From the NCBI RefSeq assembly GCF_004137685.1, contig NZ_QYBB01000006.1, positions 62,001 to 126,000 on the forward strand: a DNA stretch of 64,000 nt, in the 5' to 3' direction. Below the pieces are notes generated by a model. The model was given only the letters and a program-made list of their open reading frames with translations. It was not told the origin of the DNA and made no database searches. This stretch comes from Lichenibacterium minor (GTDB taxonomy: Bacteria > Pseudomonadota > Alphaproteobacteria > Rhizobiales > Beijerinckiaceae). The position numbers and the translations under genes are program-made. Below, piece by piece: positions 26,685-38,388 of this stretch. The number at the start of each line of letters is the position of its first letter. The stretch's first letter is position 1.

Positions 26685-26752
26685 AAAGTTGAGGCGAGTG
26701 GCAGCGTGGCGTCGATATTTGCTGCGGAAGCCGTCGCGTTTCGGCCGTGCCG

Positions 26753-26765
26753 CGATTGACAATCG
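26753..26765 (+). promoter_or_regulatory. Dyad overlapping a perfect -35 hexamer
   Basis: CGATTGACAATCG is a perfect inverted repeat with a one-base centre and contains the consensus -35 TTGACA (26756-26761), 72 bp before the ABC ATPase start. The -10 at the expected distance is poor. A second operator or an activator-dependent promoter are both possible. Confidence 0.4.
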
Positions 26766-26836
26766 AACCTTGCATCTCGCACTCTCCGGCAACGGCTTCG
26801 TCCAACGCAAGCTGCCCGAGAGCTTGGAAACGTCCG

Positions 26837-28483
26837 ATGAATGAGGCCGACGCCCGCCCCGCCGACAGCGCGCCGATCCTCGAGATGCGCAATATTTCCA
26901 AGACCTTTCCCGGCGTGAAGGCGCTGTCGAACGTCAACCTGACCATCTACCCCGGCGAGGTCCATGCCCTCATGGGCGAGAACGGGGCCGGCAAGTCGAC
27001 GCTGATGAAGACGCTGTCGGGCGCCTACCAGGCGGATCCGGGCGGCGAGATCCGCATTGCCGGCCGCCCCATGAAGGCCAGCGGGCCCATCGAGGCGCGC
27101 GAAGCCGGCGTGTCCATCATCTACCAGGAACTGGCGCTGGCGCCGAACCTGACGGTGGCGGAGAACATCTACCTCAACCGCGAGCCCCGCCGCGGCGGCT
27201 TCATCGACCGCGCCGCCATGGTGGCCGGCTCGGAAGGCGTGCTGCAGCGGCTCGGCGCCACCTTCACGCCGCGCACGCTCGTGGGCTCGCTGTCGATCGC
27301 CGAGCAGCAGATGGTGGAGATATGCCGGGCGGTCCACGCCGAGTCGAAGATCCTCGTCATGGACGAGCCCACCACCGCCCTGTCGTCGCGCGAGTCGGAG
27401 AAACTGTTCGCCATCGTGCGCCAGCTCCGGCGCGAAGGGCTCGCCATCATCTACATCTCGCACCGCATGGCCGAGGTGTACGAGCTGTCGGATCGCGTGT
27501 CGGTGCTGCGCGACGGCCAATACGTGGGCACCATCCTTCGCAGCGAGATGACCCCCGAGGTGGTGGTCAAGATGATGGTCGGCCGCGACCTGTCGTCCTT
27601 CTATAAGAAGCAGACCCGCTTCCGGCCCGACAAGCCGCCCGTGCTGGAGGTGCGCAACATCGGCGACGGGCGCCGGGTGCGCGACGTGTCCTTCGACCTG
27701 CATCCGGGTGAGGTGCTGGGCCTCGCCGGCCTCGTCGGCGCGGGCCGCACCGAGATGGCCCGCATGCTGTTCGGCGCCGACCCCCGCACCACGGGCGAGA
27801 TCAGGATCGCCGGCCGTCCCGTGCAGATCCGCTCGCCGCAGGACGCCATCGACGTCGGCCTCGTCTACCTCACCGAGGACCGCAAGGCCGAGGGCGTGCT
27901 GCTCGACATGTCGGCCAAGGACAATATCAACCTGATGATCTGCTCGAAGGACGCGCGCGCCGGCGTGCTCGACCTCGGCAAGGCCATGCAGCGCTGCCGG
28001 GACGCCATCGCGGCCATGAAGATCCGCGTGGCCGGTCCCGAGATCACGGTCGGCTCGCTGTCGGGCGGCAACCAGCAGAAATGCCTGCTGTCGCGCCTTC
28101 TGGAAACGCGGCCCATGGTGCTGATCCTCGACGAGCCGACGCGCGGCGTCGACATCGGCGCGAAGTCCGAGATCTACCGCATCATCGACGACCTCGCGAA
28201 AGGCGGCGCCGCCGTGCTGGTCATCTCCTCCGAGCTGGCCGAGGTGGTGGGCGTGTCCGACCGCGTGATCGTGATGCGCGAAGGCCACCTCGAGGGCGAG
28301 GTGCGGGACGACGACATCAACCAGGAAGCCATCATCGCGCTCGCCACCGCGGCGGCCCGCACGGTGGCGAGCGAGGAGGTCGACCGGTCCTCGGCCGGCG
28401 GCTTCGACCTCGGCGACCAGGCCGCGGCGGGGGAGGTGGCGGTCGGCCACAACCCCGGCGCGTCGCGTCCGACCCGGCACTGA
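26837..28483 (+). CDS. Sugar ABC transporter ATP-binding protein (RbsA/MglA type)
   Basis: A 548-residue cytoplasmic ATPase with two fused nucleotide-binding domains. The first has Walker [10 protein letters not shown] (47-55), the Q-loop [14 protein letters not shown] and Walker [12 protein letters not shown]. The second has the degenerate [11 protein letters not shown]-loop normal for the class, YLTEDRK, the SGGNQQK signature and [12 protein letters not shown] 40-residue acidic/glycine C-terminal tail is extra. ATG 26837 was chosen; the frame is open upstream to 26747. First gene of the operon with the permease (39 bp gap) and the binding protein. Confidence 0.95.
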   Translation: MNEADARPADSAPILEMRNISKTFPGVKALSNVNLTIYPGEVHALMGENGAGKSTLMKTLSGAYQADPGGEIRIAGRPMKASGPIEAREAGVSIIYQELALAPNLTVAENIYLNREPRRGGFIDRAAMVAGSEGVLQRLGATFTPRTLVGSLSIAEQQMVEICRAVHAESKILVMDEPTTALSSRESEKLFAIVRQLRREGLAIIYISHRMAEVYELSDRVSVLRDGQYVGTILRSEMTPEVVVKMMVGRDLSSFYKKQTRFRPDKPPVLEVRNIGDGRRVRDVSFDLHPGEVLGLAGLVGAGRTEMARMLFGADPRTTGEIRIAGRPVQIRSPQDAIDVGLVYLTEDRKAEGVLLDMSAKDNINLMICSKDARAGVLDLGKAMQRCRDAIAAMKIRVAGPEITVGSLSGGNQQKCLLSRLLETRPMVLILDEPTRGVDIGAKSEIYRIIDDLAKGGAAVLVISSELAEVVGVSDRVIVMREGHLEGEVRDDDINQEAIIALATAAARTVASEEVDRSSAGGFDLGDQAAAGEVAVGHNPGASRPTRH

Positions 28484-28521
28484 ACCGAACCCAAAAAGAG
28501 AAAACCTGAAAGGGGGGGACC

Positions 28522-29565
28522 TTGAGCACCGCCAATCCAGCCAAGTCCGAGGCCGGTTCCTCGGCCCTCGCCAAGCAGCGCATGCGGAGCTTCATGCAGA
28601 CGGCCGGCATGCTGCCCGTGCTGGTCCTCCTGGCGATCCTGTTCCAGTTCCTCAGCGCTTATGGCGACACGGGGACGTTCAACTTCGGCGTCGGGCGGTT
28701 CCTCACCTCGGCCAACCTGCCGGTGGTGGCGCAGCTCGCCTCCATCAACACCGTGCTGGCCACCGGCATGACCTTCGTCATCCTGACGGGCGGCATCGAC
28801 CTGTCTGTGGGGTCGATCCTGGCCGTCTCCGCCATGGCGTCGCTGCTGGTCGCGGGCTCGGTCAACTATTCGGTCGTCACCGTGCCGATCGGCCTGCTCG
28901 TCGGGCTGGGCTTCGGCCTCGTCAACGGCACGCTGATCTCGGCGCTGAAACTGCCGCCCTTCATCGTGACGCTGGGCTCGCTGACGGCGGTGCGCGGCCT
29001 CGCGCGCCTGTTCGGCAACGACACGACGGTGTTCAACTCCGACCTGTCCTTCGCCGGCATCGCCAACAACATCTCGACCCCGCTCGGCGACATCTCCTGG
29101 CTCGCCGTGATCGCCATCGTGGTGGTGGCCGCGTCCTGGTTCACCCTGCGCCGCACCGTGCTGGGCGTCCACATCTACGCGGTCGGCGGCAATCCGGCGG
29201 CGGCGCGGCTCAGCGGCATCAAGGTGTGGTTCGTGCTGCTGTTCGTTTACGGCATGTCGGGGCTGCTGTCGGGCCTCGCCGGGCTGATGCAGGCGGCACA
29301 GCTCCAGTCCGCCAACGGCCTGCAGCTCGGAACCGGCTACGAGCTCGACGCCATCGCGGCCGTCATCCTCGGCGGCACGAGCTTCGTCGGCGGCGTCGGC
29401 TCGGTCATCGGGACGCTGATCGGCGCGCTGATCATCGCGGTGCTGGCCAACGGCCTCATCCTCGCCGGCGTGTCGGACGTGTGGCAGTACATCATCAAGG
29501 GCCTCGTCATCATCGGCGCGGTCGCGCTCGACCGCCTGCGCAACCAGGGCGGCGCCCGCACCTGA
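28522..29565 (+). CDS. Sugar ABC transporter permease (RbsC type)
   Basis: A 347-residue inner-membrane permease of the CUT2 class, forming the channel used with the preceding ATPase. Signature GMTFVILTGGIDLSVGSI, GTLISALKLPPFIVTLGSL and AAVILGGTSFVGGVGSV blocks are present with about 9-10 hydrophobic helices. The start is TTG 28522, preceded by AGGGGGGG at good spacing. Substrate specificity is set by the binding protein downstream. Confidence 0.94.
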   Translation: MSTANPAKSEAGSSALAKQRMRSFMQTAGMLPVLVLLAILFQFLSAYGDTGTFNFGVGRFLTSANLPVVAQLASINTVLATGMTFVILTGGIDLSVGSILAVSAMASLLVAGSVNYSVVTVPIGLLVGLGFGLVNGTLISALKLPPFIVTLGSLTAVRGLARLFGNDTTVFNSDLSFAGIANNISTPLGDISWLAVIAIVVVAASWFTLRRTVLGVHIYAVGGNPAAARLSGIKVWFVLLFVYGMSGLLSGLAGLMQAAQLQSANGLQLGTGYELDAIAAVILGGTSFVGGVGSVIGTLIGALIIAVLANGLILAGVSDVWQYIIKGLVIIGAVALDRLRNQGGART

Positions 29566-29720
29566 GGCCGCCGTCCACAGCGGCGGGGCCGCCGGGACGG
29601 CGCGCGCCCTTCCGCGCCCCCGGGGCCCATGCCATCACCCCGTTTCCTCCGGCGCCCGCCGGACAGGAAGGAGCGGCGCCGCGGCGGCGCCGCCAACCAG
29701 ACATTCCAAGGGAGATATCC

Positions 29721-30662
29721 ATGCTGAAGAAGATCCTGCTCGCCGGCGCCGCCCTGGCGCTCGTGGCCGGCGGCGCCCAGGCCAAGGAGCTGAAGTCGAT
29801 CGGCATCTCGCTCGGCTCGCTCGGCAACCCGTTCTTCATCGCGCTCAGCAAGGGCGCCGAATACGAAGCCAAGAAGACCAACCCGAACGTCAAGATCCTG
29901 ACCTTCGGCTACGACTACGACCTCGGCAAGCAGGTCCAGCAGATCAACAACTTCATCGCCGCCGGCGTCGACCTGATCCTGCTGAACCCCGGCGACGTGA
30001 AGGCGCTGCGCCCCGCGATCGAGAACGCCCAGAAGGCCGGCATCAAGGTCATCGCGGTCGACACCAACGCCGAGGGCGCCGACGCCGCCGTGACGACCGA
30101 CAACGTCCAGGCCGGCCGCATCGCCTGCCAGTATTTCATCGACAAGCTCGGCGGCAAGGGCAACGTCATCATCGAGAACGGCCCGCAGGTGTCGTCGGTG
30201 GTCGACCGCGTCCAGGGCTGCAAGGACGCGATCTCCAAGACCGACATGAAGATCCTGTCGTCCGACCAGGACGGCAAGGGCCAGCGCGACGCCGGCCTCA
30301 CCGTGATGAAGTCGCTGCTGACGCGCTTCCCGGACGTGCAGGCGGTGTTCACCATCAACGACCCCCAGGCGCTGGGCTCCGACCTCGCCGCCAAGCAGCT
30401 CAACCGCAACAACCTGATCATCACCTCCGTCGACGGCGCGCCCGACATCGAGGCGGCCTTGAAGGATCCGAAGGACCCGATGGTGCAGGCCTCGGCCAGC
30501 CAGGACCCCTACGCGCTGGCGCGCAAGGGCGTCGACATCGGCGTTGACCTCCTGAACGGCAAGGAGCCGGCGCAGAAGGTCACCCTCGTCCCCTCGTCGC
30601 TCGTCACCCGCGAGAACGTGAAGGACTACAAGGGCTGGCAGGCCGACCGCACCGGCGGCTGA
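29721..30662 (+). CDS. Sugar ABC transporter periplasmic binding protein
   Basis: A 313-residue RbsB-like (peripla_BP_4) binding protein with a signal peptide cut after AGGAQA (about residue 21). Recognisable segments are IGISLGSLGNPFFIALSKGAE, the AAGVDLILLNPGD strand and KVIAVDTNAEGADAAVTTDN hinge region. The ligand is probably a pentose, hexose or sugar alcohol; which one cannot be told. AAGGGAG lies six bases before ATG 29721. The 155-bp gap from the permease is long and GC-rich, and a hairpin terminator follows the gene. Confidence 0.93.
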   Translation: MLKKILLAGAALALVAGGAQAKELKSIGISLGSLGNPFFIALSKGAEYEAKKTNPNVKILTFGYDYDLGKQVQQINNFIAAGVDLILLNPGDVKALRPAIENAQKAGIKVIAVDTNAEGADAAVTTDNVQAGRIACQYFIDKLGGKGNVIIENGPQVSSVVDRVQGCKDAISKTDMKILSSDQDGKGQRDAGLTVMKSLLTRFPDVQAVFTINDPQALGSDLAAKQLNRNNLIITSVDGAPDIEAALKDPKDPMVQASASQDPYALARKGVDIGVDLLNGKEPAQKVTLVPSSLVTRENVKDYKGWQADRTGG

Positions 30663-30696
30663 TCCACCTCTTACCGATGGTCCGATCGAGGCCCGT

Positions 30697-30716
30697 CCCG
30701 CCCCGTGCGGGGCGGG
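30697..30716 (+). terminator. Terminator hairpin of the sugar ABC operon
   Basis: CCCGCCCCG and CGGGGCGGG pair perfectly around a two-base centre (effective loop of four or more), 34 bp after the binding-protein stop and followed by CCTTCGT. The T-run is short, so termination may be partial. Confidence 0.65.
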
Positions 30717-30819
30717 CCTTCGTGTGACGGGGCGCCACATCGATCGTCGGCAGCCCCCTCGCGATCTCCGAGCCCCCGCGCCGGACGGCGAAGGTCTCGG
30801 GTGCGCTTCGTTGGACGAT

Positions 30820-32802
30820 TCAGCCCCGGCGACCGTAGCTGCGGGCCACCGCGAGCCCGCGCCGCAGGTCGTCGGCGCCGACCTGCTGGCCCACCGTCGC
30901 CACCGCCACCGCGAAGGCCCGCCCGAACTCCGACGACGGGTCGACGGTGACCTTGCCCCGGGCGACGTCGGCGTCGAACCCCGCCAACTCGCCGCCCGCG
31001 CCCGTGCCGTCGAGCGCGAGGCTCAAGGCCAGCATGGCGAAGCTCGCCGGCGCGGCGCGGGACAGCCGAGGGTCCGCCCGCGCCACGCGGTAGGCGTTGA
31101 CAAAGCGCTTCACCGCCCGGGGCGTGCCCCCCGCGAAGGGGGCGAGGCGGCCGACCAGTTCGCCCTCGAAGGGTTCGTAGGCCCGGTCCAGCGCCGAGCG
31201 CGACGCGTCGACGGCGGGCGCCGCCGGGCGCTCCTCCACCCGCGGGTCGAGCAGGCGGGCGGCGAGGGCGGCCGCATCCGACGGCGCCGCGCCGAGGTCG
31301 TAGGTCACCCCCACGGCCCGGTCGAGCCGCGCCGCCGCGCCCGCGGGGTCGAACTCGCCCAGCGCCGCCGCGACGGCGTCCCGCTCCAGCGCCACCACCA
31401 GGGCGAAGCCCGGCCGGCCGAGCAGGCGATGTGCCGCGCCGAGCAGGGCCGCCGCTTCCGCGGGCGGCAGCCGGTCGAGCCCGTCGAGCGCCACGACGAT
31501 CCGCTCCGGCGCGGTCCCGTCTCCCGCCGCCATGCCGGCGGCGAGCGTGGCGAAGAAGCCGTCCGCCGCCGTTTCGGGCGTGCGGGCGAGGCCGAACAGG
31601 TCGCCCGCCAGCGCGGCGCCATGGTCGGACAGGCCGCCGCCCCGGCGCCCCTCGACCCGCCGCTGCGCCGCATCCGCGCCGCGGCCGGCCACCTCCGCTT
31701 CGGCGGCGAGCCCGTCGACGCGCCGGGTCTGGTGCGCCAGCAGGCCGTCGAGGTCGCGGCGCCGCGCCGCCAGGTCGCCCCTCAGCAGGGCGACGCCCTT
31801 GAACACCGGCCCGAGGAACCGCGCCGCCCGCACGATGTCGGCCAGCACGGCGAGCGCCGCCAGCGCGAAGGCGATGCGGCTCACCGGCTGCAGCAGGTCG
31901 AGATGGGCGCGCGCCCAGTCAGTCGCGGCGGCGAAACGGTCGCCGAAGCCGGCGAGCCAGGCCGCGGCCGCGTCGGGGTCGTCGGCGCCGAGGCCCGCCG
32001 CCCAGCCCAGCGCTGCCAGCAGCCCGGCCAGCACGAGGAGCCGGCCCTGGCCCTTGAAGGCCCACAGCGAGCGCAGCGTGATGCCGAGGCGGGAGCCGCC
32101 CCCGGCCTCGGCGCCCTGCCGCACCAGCTCCTTGAAAGTGCGGATCGGGTCGGACGTCCCCAGGCCGAAGGCGGCGAGCCGCGCCTCGATGCGCCCGCGG
32201 TTGGCCCGCGCGAACCCGTCGAGCCGCGATCCGGCGGCGTCGAACAGGACGGCGTCGGTGAGGCGCGCGCGGCGGCTCGACAGCTCGTCGAGCGTTTGCC
32301 GTTCGCCGTCGAGGGAGCGGCGCAGGGCGTTGACGCGCTCGCCGGCCAGGCGCGCCGCTTCGCGCGGGTCGCCGCCGGCGTGGACGGCGTCCTCGGCGAA
32401 GGCGGCATGGTCCTGCGCCAGGGCCGACAGCACGGCGCCCACGAGGAGGGGCACGGCGCCCCGCCCGGGCGCGGCCTCGGCCCGGGCCACGACCACGCGG
32501 GACAGGAAGGGCGTCGCGCTCGACGCCGCGCCGGCCGCCGCGGCGATCCGCTCGACGGCGTCGACCAGCCCAGCCAGCAGGCGCGTCTTGCCGGACCCGG
32601 CCGGGCCGAAGATGCCGATCGACAAGGGCGTCTCGGCCCGGCGGTGCACGGCGAGTTCGGCCAGGGGGCCGGCCGCGGACGGGTCGCCGGCGGGAGCGCC
32701 GTCGCTGGCGAAGACCGGCAGCGCGTCCGCCACCCCGTTGCGGGCGAGCGGAGCCGGTTCCGGCGGAACCGGCTGATACGATGCGACGGCGGTCGATGTC
32801 AC
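30820..32802 (-). CDS. KAP-family P-loop NTPase, membrane-associated
   Basis: A 660-residue protein with Walker A GPAGSGKT (66-73), Walker B IVVALDGLDRL (Asp440) and the late KAP block TPRAVKRFVNAYRV. Two hydrophobic segments in the insertion between the Walker motifs (about 246-270 and 300-325) are the KAP hallmark and would anchor it in the membrane. KAP proteins are poorly characterised; the F-plasmid phage-exclusion protein PifA is a member. The start is GTG 32802, with AGGAG six bases before it; the frame is open to 33000 but would overlap ettA. It is divergent from ettA. The role is unknown and phage defence is only a possibility. Confidence 0.78.
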   Translation of the reverse strand: MTSTAVASYQPVPPEPAPLARNGVADALPVFASDGAPAGDPSAAGPLAELAVHRRAETPLSIGIFGPAGSGKTRLLAGLVDAVERIAAAAGAASSATPFLSRVVVARAEAAPGRGAVPLLVGAVLSALAQDHAAFAEDAVHAGGDPREAARLAGERVNALRRSLDGERQTLDELSSRRARLTDAVLFDAAGSRLDGFARANRGRIEARLAAFGLGTSDPIRTFKELVRQGAEAGGGSRLGITLRSLWAFKGQGRLLVLAGLLAALGWAAGLGADDPDAAAAWLAGFGDRFAAATDWARAHLDLLQPVSRIAFALAALAVLADIVRAARFLGPVFKGVALLRGDLAARRRDLDGLLAHQTRRVDGLAAEAEVAGRGADAAQRRVEGRRGGGLSDHGAALAGDLFGLARTPETAADGFFATLAAGMAAGDGTAPERIVVALDGLDRLPPAEAAALLGAAHRLLGRPGFALVVALERDAVAAALGEFDPAGAAARLDRAVGVTYDLGAAPSDAAALAARLLDPRVEERPAAPAVDASRSALDRAYEPFEGELVGRLAPFAGGTPRAVKRFVNAYRVARADPRLSRAAPASFAMLALSLALDGTGAGGELAGFDADVARGKVTVDPSSEFGRAFAVAVATVGQQVGADDLRRGLAVARSYGRRG

Positions 32803-32989
32803 GAGCGACTCCTGGGTGGCCAGCGCCGGGCGATACGGCTTGAGCTTGACGCTTGTGAGGCGGCCCGGCCCCCGGCCCCCCGCGCGCGGGGCGAGACCGG
32901 CGGGGGAGGGGCGCGCTTGAACGCGCACCGGGGGGCTGCTACCTCCGGGGCCAACCCCTGATCCTCTCGCGCGCGACGGCCCGATCCCC

Positions 32990-34645
<1,656 letters not shown>

Positions 34646-34909
34646 CGCGGGAGTTCCTTCCCGGCGCAGCCGGGGAGGGACCCCTGAGGATGCGGAGCGG
34701 GCGAGGTCCGGACGATCGAGGGCGGGGACGCCCGCCGTGATGCCGCGCGGGATCAGGAGTGAACCGGAGCGTTTCTGGCCCCCCATCGGGGATCGGCCGA
34801 ACGGTTCGCGGGGCAGGTTGTCGATCCGACGATATCGCAACCTGAGCGATTATTCATTCCAAGGTAGTCTTGACAGGTTGGTTGCACGCTTCGCGGGTGC
34901 CGTTAGCCT
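34646..34909. other. 264-bp intergenic region before the MmeI-like gene
   Basis: Holds a short hairpin (CCCGGC-GCA-GCCGGG, 34660-34674) after ettA, and a locally less GC-rich stretch near 34840-34880 with a consensus -35 TTGACA (34870-34875) but no good -10. Promoter location for the downstream gene is therefore unresolved. Confidence 0.5.
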
Positions 34910-37900
34910 GTGGCCGTGGATGACCGGAGCCGACAGACCGAGCACAACGAGGCCGCGCGCGCTGCGGCGCTGATCGCCCGCTGGCGCGACCGCGAGGGCG
35001 GGCAGGAGCGGGCCAACTTCCCCCTGTTCCTGGTCGAGCTGTGCGACGCGCTCGACCTGCCCCGGCCGGACCCGGCGGACGCCGCTTCGGCCGGCAACGA
35101 CTACGTGTTCGAGCGCGTGCTCGACAGGCCGGAGCGCGACGGCACCGTCACCCATCCCCGCATGCACCTCTACAAGCGCGGCTGCTTCATCCTCGAAGCC
35201 AAGCAGTCGCGGCTCGGCGGCGCTCGCGGCGGCCTCGCGGCGCAGCCCACCCTCCCGGACCTGATCCAGCCCGCCCCTGCGCCGGGCCGGGGGTGGGACG
35301 TGCTGATGTTGAAGGCGCGGCGGCAGGCGGAGGGCTACGTGCCCCTGCTGCCGGCGGGGCACGAGCCGCCGCCCTTTCTCGTCGTCTGCGACGTCGGCCG
35401 TTGCTTCGAGGTGTATGCCAATTTCCGGCGGGACGGGAAGGTCTACCACCAGTTCCCGGACCGGCAGACCTTCCGGATCGCGCTCGACGACCTCGGCCGC
35501 GCGGAGGTGCGGGACCGCCTGCGCCGGATCTGGACGGACCCGCTCGGCCTCGACCCGGCGCGCGAGGCTGCAGCCGTGACGCGCGCGATCGCGGAGCGCC
35601 TGGCCGCCGTGTCGCGCGCCCTGGAACGCCGCGGCCACCCGGCCGAGGAGGTCGCGCTGTTCCTGATGCGCTGCCTGTTCACCATGTTCGCCGAAGGGGT
35701 CGGGCTCCTCCCGTCGGCCGCCTTCGCGTCCGTGCTGGAGGCTTGCGAGGCCGATCCCTCGAAATTCGCCCCCAAGGTCCGGCAGCTCTGGGAAGCGATG
35801 GACACCGGCGGCTTCGCCCACGCGATCGACGCGCATGTGCGGCGGTTCAACGGGGCGTTCTTCAAGGACCCGCGGGTGCTGCCGCTCGACCGCGAGGAGA
35901 TCGGCGAGCTTCGCCGCGCGGCGGCCCACTCGTGGCGCGAGGTCGACCCCTCCATCTTCGGCACGCTGCTCGAGCAGGCCCTCGACCCCGTCGAGCGGCG
36001 GCGGCTCGGCGCGCATTACACGCCGCGCCCCTTCGTCGAGCGCCTCGTCGTCGCCACCGTGATCGAGCCGCTGCGCGACGACTGGCTCGTCGCCCGCGCC
36101 ACCGCGGAGGGCCAGAAGGAGGCCGGGCGCATGGCCGAAGCCCGCAACACGGTGGCGGCCTACCACCTCGGTCTGTGCCGCACGCGCGTGCTCGACCCCG
36201 CCTGCGGCACGGGCAATTTCCTGTCCGTCGCCCTGGAGCTGATGAAGCGCCTCGAAGGCGAGGTGCTGGACGCCTTCGCGGCCCTCGGCGGCCAGGAAGC
36301 GCTGACGGGCCTCGGGTCGCACAGCGTCGGCCCCGGCCAGTTCATCGGCCTGGAGATCAACCGGCGCGCCGCCGCCATCGCCGAGCTCGTGCTGTGGATC
36401 GGCCACCTGCAATGGCACCTGCGGGACCGGGGCGGCCTCCCCGAGGATCCGGTGCTGAGGGACGAGCATCCCGTCTCGGCCTGCGACGCCGTGCTGGCGC
36501 CGGACGGTGCGGTGCCCGCCTGGCCCGCCGCCGAGTTCATCGTCGGCAACCCGCCCTTCATGGGCGGCAAGGACATCCGCGCCCGCCTCGGCGACGCCTA
36601 CGCCGAGGCGCTGTGGCGCGCCTACCCGGCCATGAACGACGCCGCCGACTACGTCATGTACTGGTGGCACCGCGCGGCGGCGCTGCTGACCCGCGACGGC
36701 ACCGCGCTGCGCCGCTTCGGCTTCGTGACGACCAACTCCATCTCGCAGGTGTTCCAGCGCCGGATCGTGGCGCGGCACCTCGCGGCCGAGCGGCCCGTGT
36801 CGATCGTCTTCGCGGTGCCGGACCATCCCTGGACGCGCGCGAGCCGCGACGCCGCGGCGGTCCGCATCGCCATGACGGTCTGCACGGCCGGGCGCCACTC
36901 CGGCACGCTGCTGGAGGTCGTGGCCGAGGCCGGGCTCGACACGGACGCGCCGCGGCTCGACGTCGCCCGGACCGAGAACGTGGTCATCCACGCCGACCTG
37001 GCCACGGGTGCCTCCGTCGCCGATGCCGGGGCGCTGCTGGCGAATGAGGGGCTTTCGTCGCGCGGCATGTCCCTGCATGGGGCCGGCTTCATCGTGTCGC
37101 CCGCCGCCGCGGAACACCTCGGCCTCGGCCGGCGGCCGGGCCTGGAGGAACACATCCGCCCCTACCGCAACGGTCGCGACCTCACCGCCCGGTCGCGCGG
37201 CGCGCTCGTGATCGACCTCTTCGGCCTCGACGAGGAGGCGGTGCGCCGTCGCTTCCCGGAGGTGTACCAGCACCTCGCCGCAGAGGTGAGACCGAAGCGC
37301 GAGGCGCAATACCTGAAATCCGGCGGACGCGACGCGCAGGCCTATGCGGATCGATGGTGGTTGTTCGGCAAGCCGAGATCGGAACTGCGCCCGGCACTCG
37401 ACGGCCTGCCGCGCTACATCGCGACGGTCGAGACCGCCAAGCATCGCGTCTTTCGGTTCCTGCCTGCCGCGACCGTGCCGGACAACATGCTGGTCGTCGT
37501 CGCCTCCGACGACGCGTTCCACCTGGGCGTCCTGTCGTCGCGCGTGCACGGCGCCTGGGCGTTGCGCGCCGGCGGATGGCTCGGGGTCGGCAACGACCCC
37601 CGCTATTCGAAGTCCCGCTGCTTCGATCCCTTCCCGTTCCCGGCCGCCGGTGCGGCCGAGCGGGCCCTCGTGGCCGCCGTGGCGGAGGAGCTCGACGGGC
37701 ATCGCGGGCGCGTGCTGGCCGATCATCCGAGCCTCACCCTGACCGGCCTCTACAACGTCCGCGACCGGATCCGGGCCGGGGCGCGCCCGGGCGACCTCGA
37801 TCCCGCCGAACGCCGCATCTACGACCGCGGCCTCGTGCTGATCCTCGACGACCTGCACCGGCGGCTCGACCGCGCGGTGCTCGACGGTTACGGCTGGCCG

Positions 37901-38305
37901 CGGGATCTCGCCGACGGCGACCTGCTGTCGCGCCTCGTGGCGCTGAACGCCGAGCGGGGCGCGGAGGAGCGGCGGGGGCGCGTCCGCTGGCTCCGCCCCG
38001 CCTTGCAGGCCCCGGGGCCCGGCGGCTTCGAGGAAGCCGGGCTCGATCTCCCCGCCGGCGCCGCCCGCCCCGCCGTGCCCACCCCGAAGGCGGCCTTCCC
38101 GCCCGACGACGTGGGCCAGACCGCCGTCGTCATCGCGGCGCTGGCCCGCGCCGCCGGGGCGCTCGACGCCGACGCCATCGCGTCGGCGTTCCGCCAGGGC
38201 CGGCGCGTCGCCCCGAAGGTGTCGACGATCCTGCTCGCGCTGCATCGGCTGGGCGAGGTCGGCACGGGCGACGGCCGCAGCTTCGCCCTGCCGCGCCGCC
38301 GTTGA
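34910..38305 (+). CDS. MmeI-like type IIL restriction-modification enzyme with altered nuclease motif
   Basis: A 1131-residue single-chain DNA methyltransferase/endonuclease of the MmeI (type IIG/IIL) class. Order: N-terminal nuclease-type domain ending LEAKQ (Glu96-Lys98), helical linker, adenine methyltransferase domain with SAM motif LDPACGTGNF (428-437) and catalytic NPPF (547-550), target-recognition region around residues 740-920, and a C-terminal helical domain. Relatives usually read IDLYKRGCFVLEAKQ; here the segment is MHLYKRGCFILEAKQ, with His86 where the PD-ExK aspartate should be. It may therefore methylate without cutting. Starts GTG 34910 or GTG 34916. No partner subunits are adjacent. 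Confidence 0.88.
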   Translation: MAVDDRSRQTEHNEAARAAALIARWRDREGGQERANFPLFLVELCDALDLPRPDPADAASAGNDYVFERVLDRPERDGTVTHPRMHLYKRGCFILEAKQSRLGGARGGLAAQPTLPDLIQPAPAPGRGWDVLMLKARRQAEGYVPLLPAGHEPPPFLVVCDVGRCFEVYANFRRDGKVYHQFPDRQTFRIALDDLGRAEVRDRLRRIWTDPLGLDPAREAAAVTRAIAERLAAVSRALERRGHPAEEVALFLMRCLFTMFAEGVGLLPSAAFASVLEACEADPSKFAPKVRQLWEAMDTGGFAHAIDAHVRRFNGAFFKDPRVLPLDREEIGELRRAAAHSWREVDPSIFGTLLEQALDPVERRRLGAHYTPRPFVERLVVATVIEPLRDDWLVARATAEGQKEAGRMAEARNTVAAYHLGLCRTRVLDPACGTGNFLSVALELMKRLEGEVLDAFAALGGQEALTGLGSHSVGPGQFIGLEINRRAAAIAELVLWIGHLQWHLRDRGGLPEDPVLRDEHPVSACDAVLAPDGAVPAWPAAEFIVGNPPFMGGKDIRARLGDAYAEALWRAYPAMNDAADYVMYWWHRAAALLTRDGTALRRFGFVTTNSISQVFQRRIVARHLAAERPVSIVFAVPDHPWTRASRDAAAVRIAMTVCTAGRHSGTLLEVVAEAGLDTDAPRLDVARTENVVIHADLATGASVADAGALLANEGLSSRGMSLHGAGFIVSPAAAEHLGLGRRPGLEEHIRPYRNGRDLTARSRGALVIDLFGLDEEAVRRRFPEVYQHLAAEVRPKREAQYLKSGGRDAQAYADRWWLFGKPRSELRPALDGLPRYIATVETAKHRVFRFLPAATVPDNMLVVVASDDAFHLGVLSSRVHGAWALRAGGWLGVGNDPRYSKSRCFDPFPFPAAGAAERALVAAVAEELDGHRGRVLADHPSLTLTGLYNVRDRIRAGARPGDLDPAERRIYDRGLVLILDDLHRRLDRAVLDGYGWPRDLADGDLLSRLVALNAERGAEERRGRVRWLRPALQAPGPGGFEEAGLDLPAGAARPAVPTPKAAFPPDDVGQTAVVIAALARAAGALDADAIASAFRQGRRVAPKVSTILLALHRLGEVGTGDGRSFALPRRR

Positions 38306-38388
38306 GGCACGCCCGAGCTTGGCCGCGACGGCCGCCGCCCCATAACGGGTGGACCGGCCGCGCTTCGGCCGCCCAGGGAGAAAACACC

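Noticed and set aside
34850..38245. An open frame of about 1130 codons on the minus strand opposite the MmeI-like gene.
   Set aside because: Same reason: no domains, low-complexity composition, and the plus-strand frame has all methyltransferase motifs.
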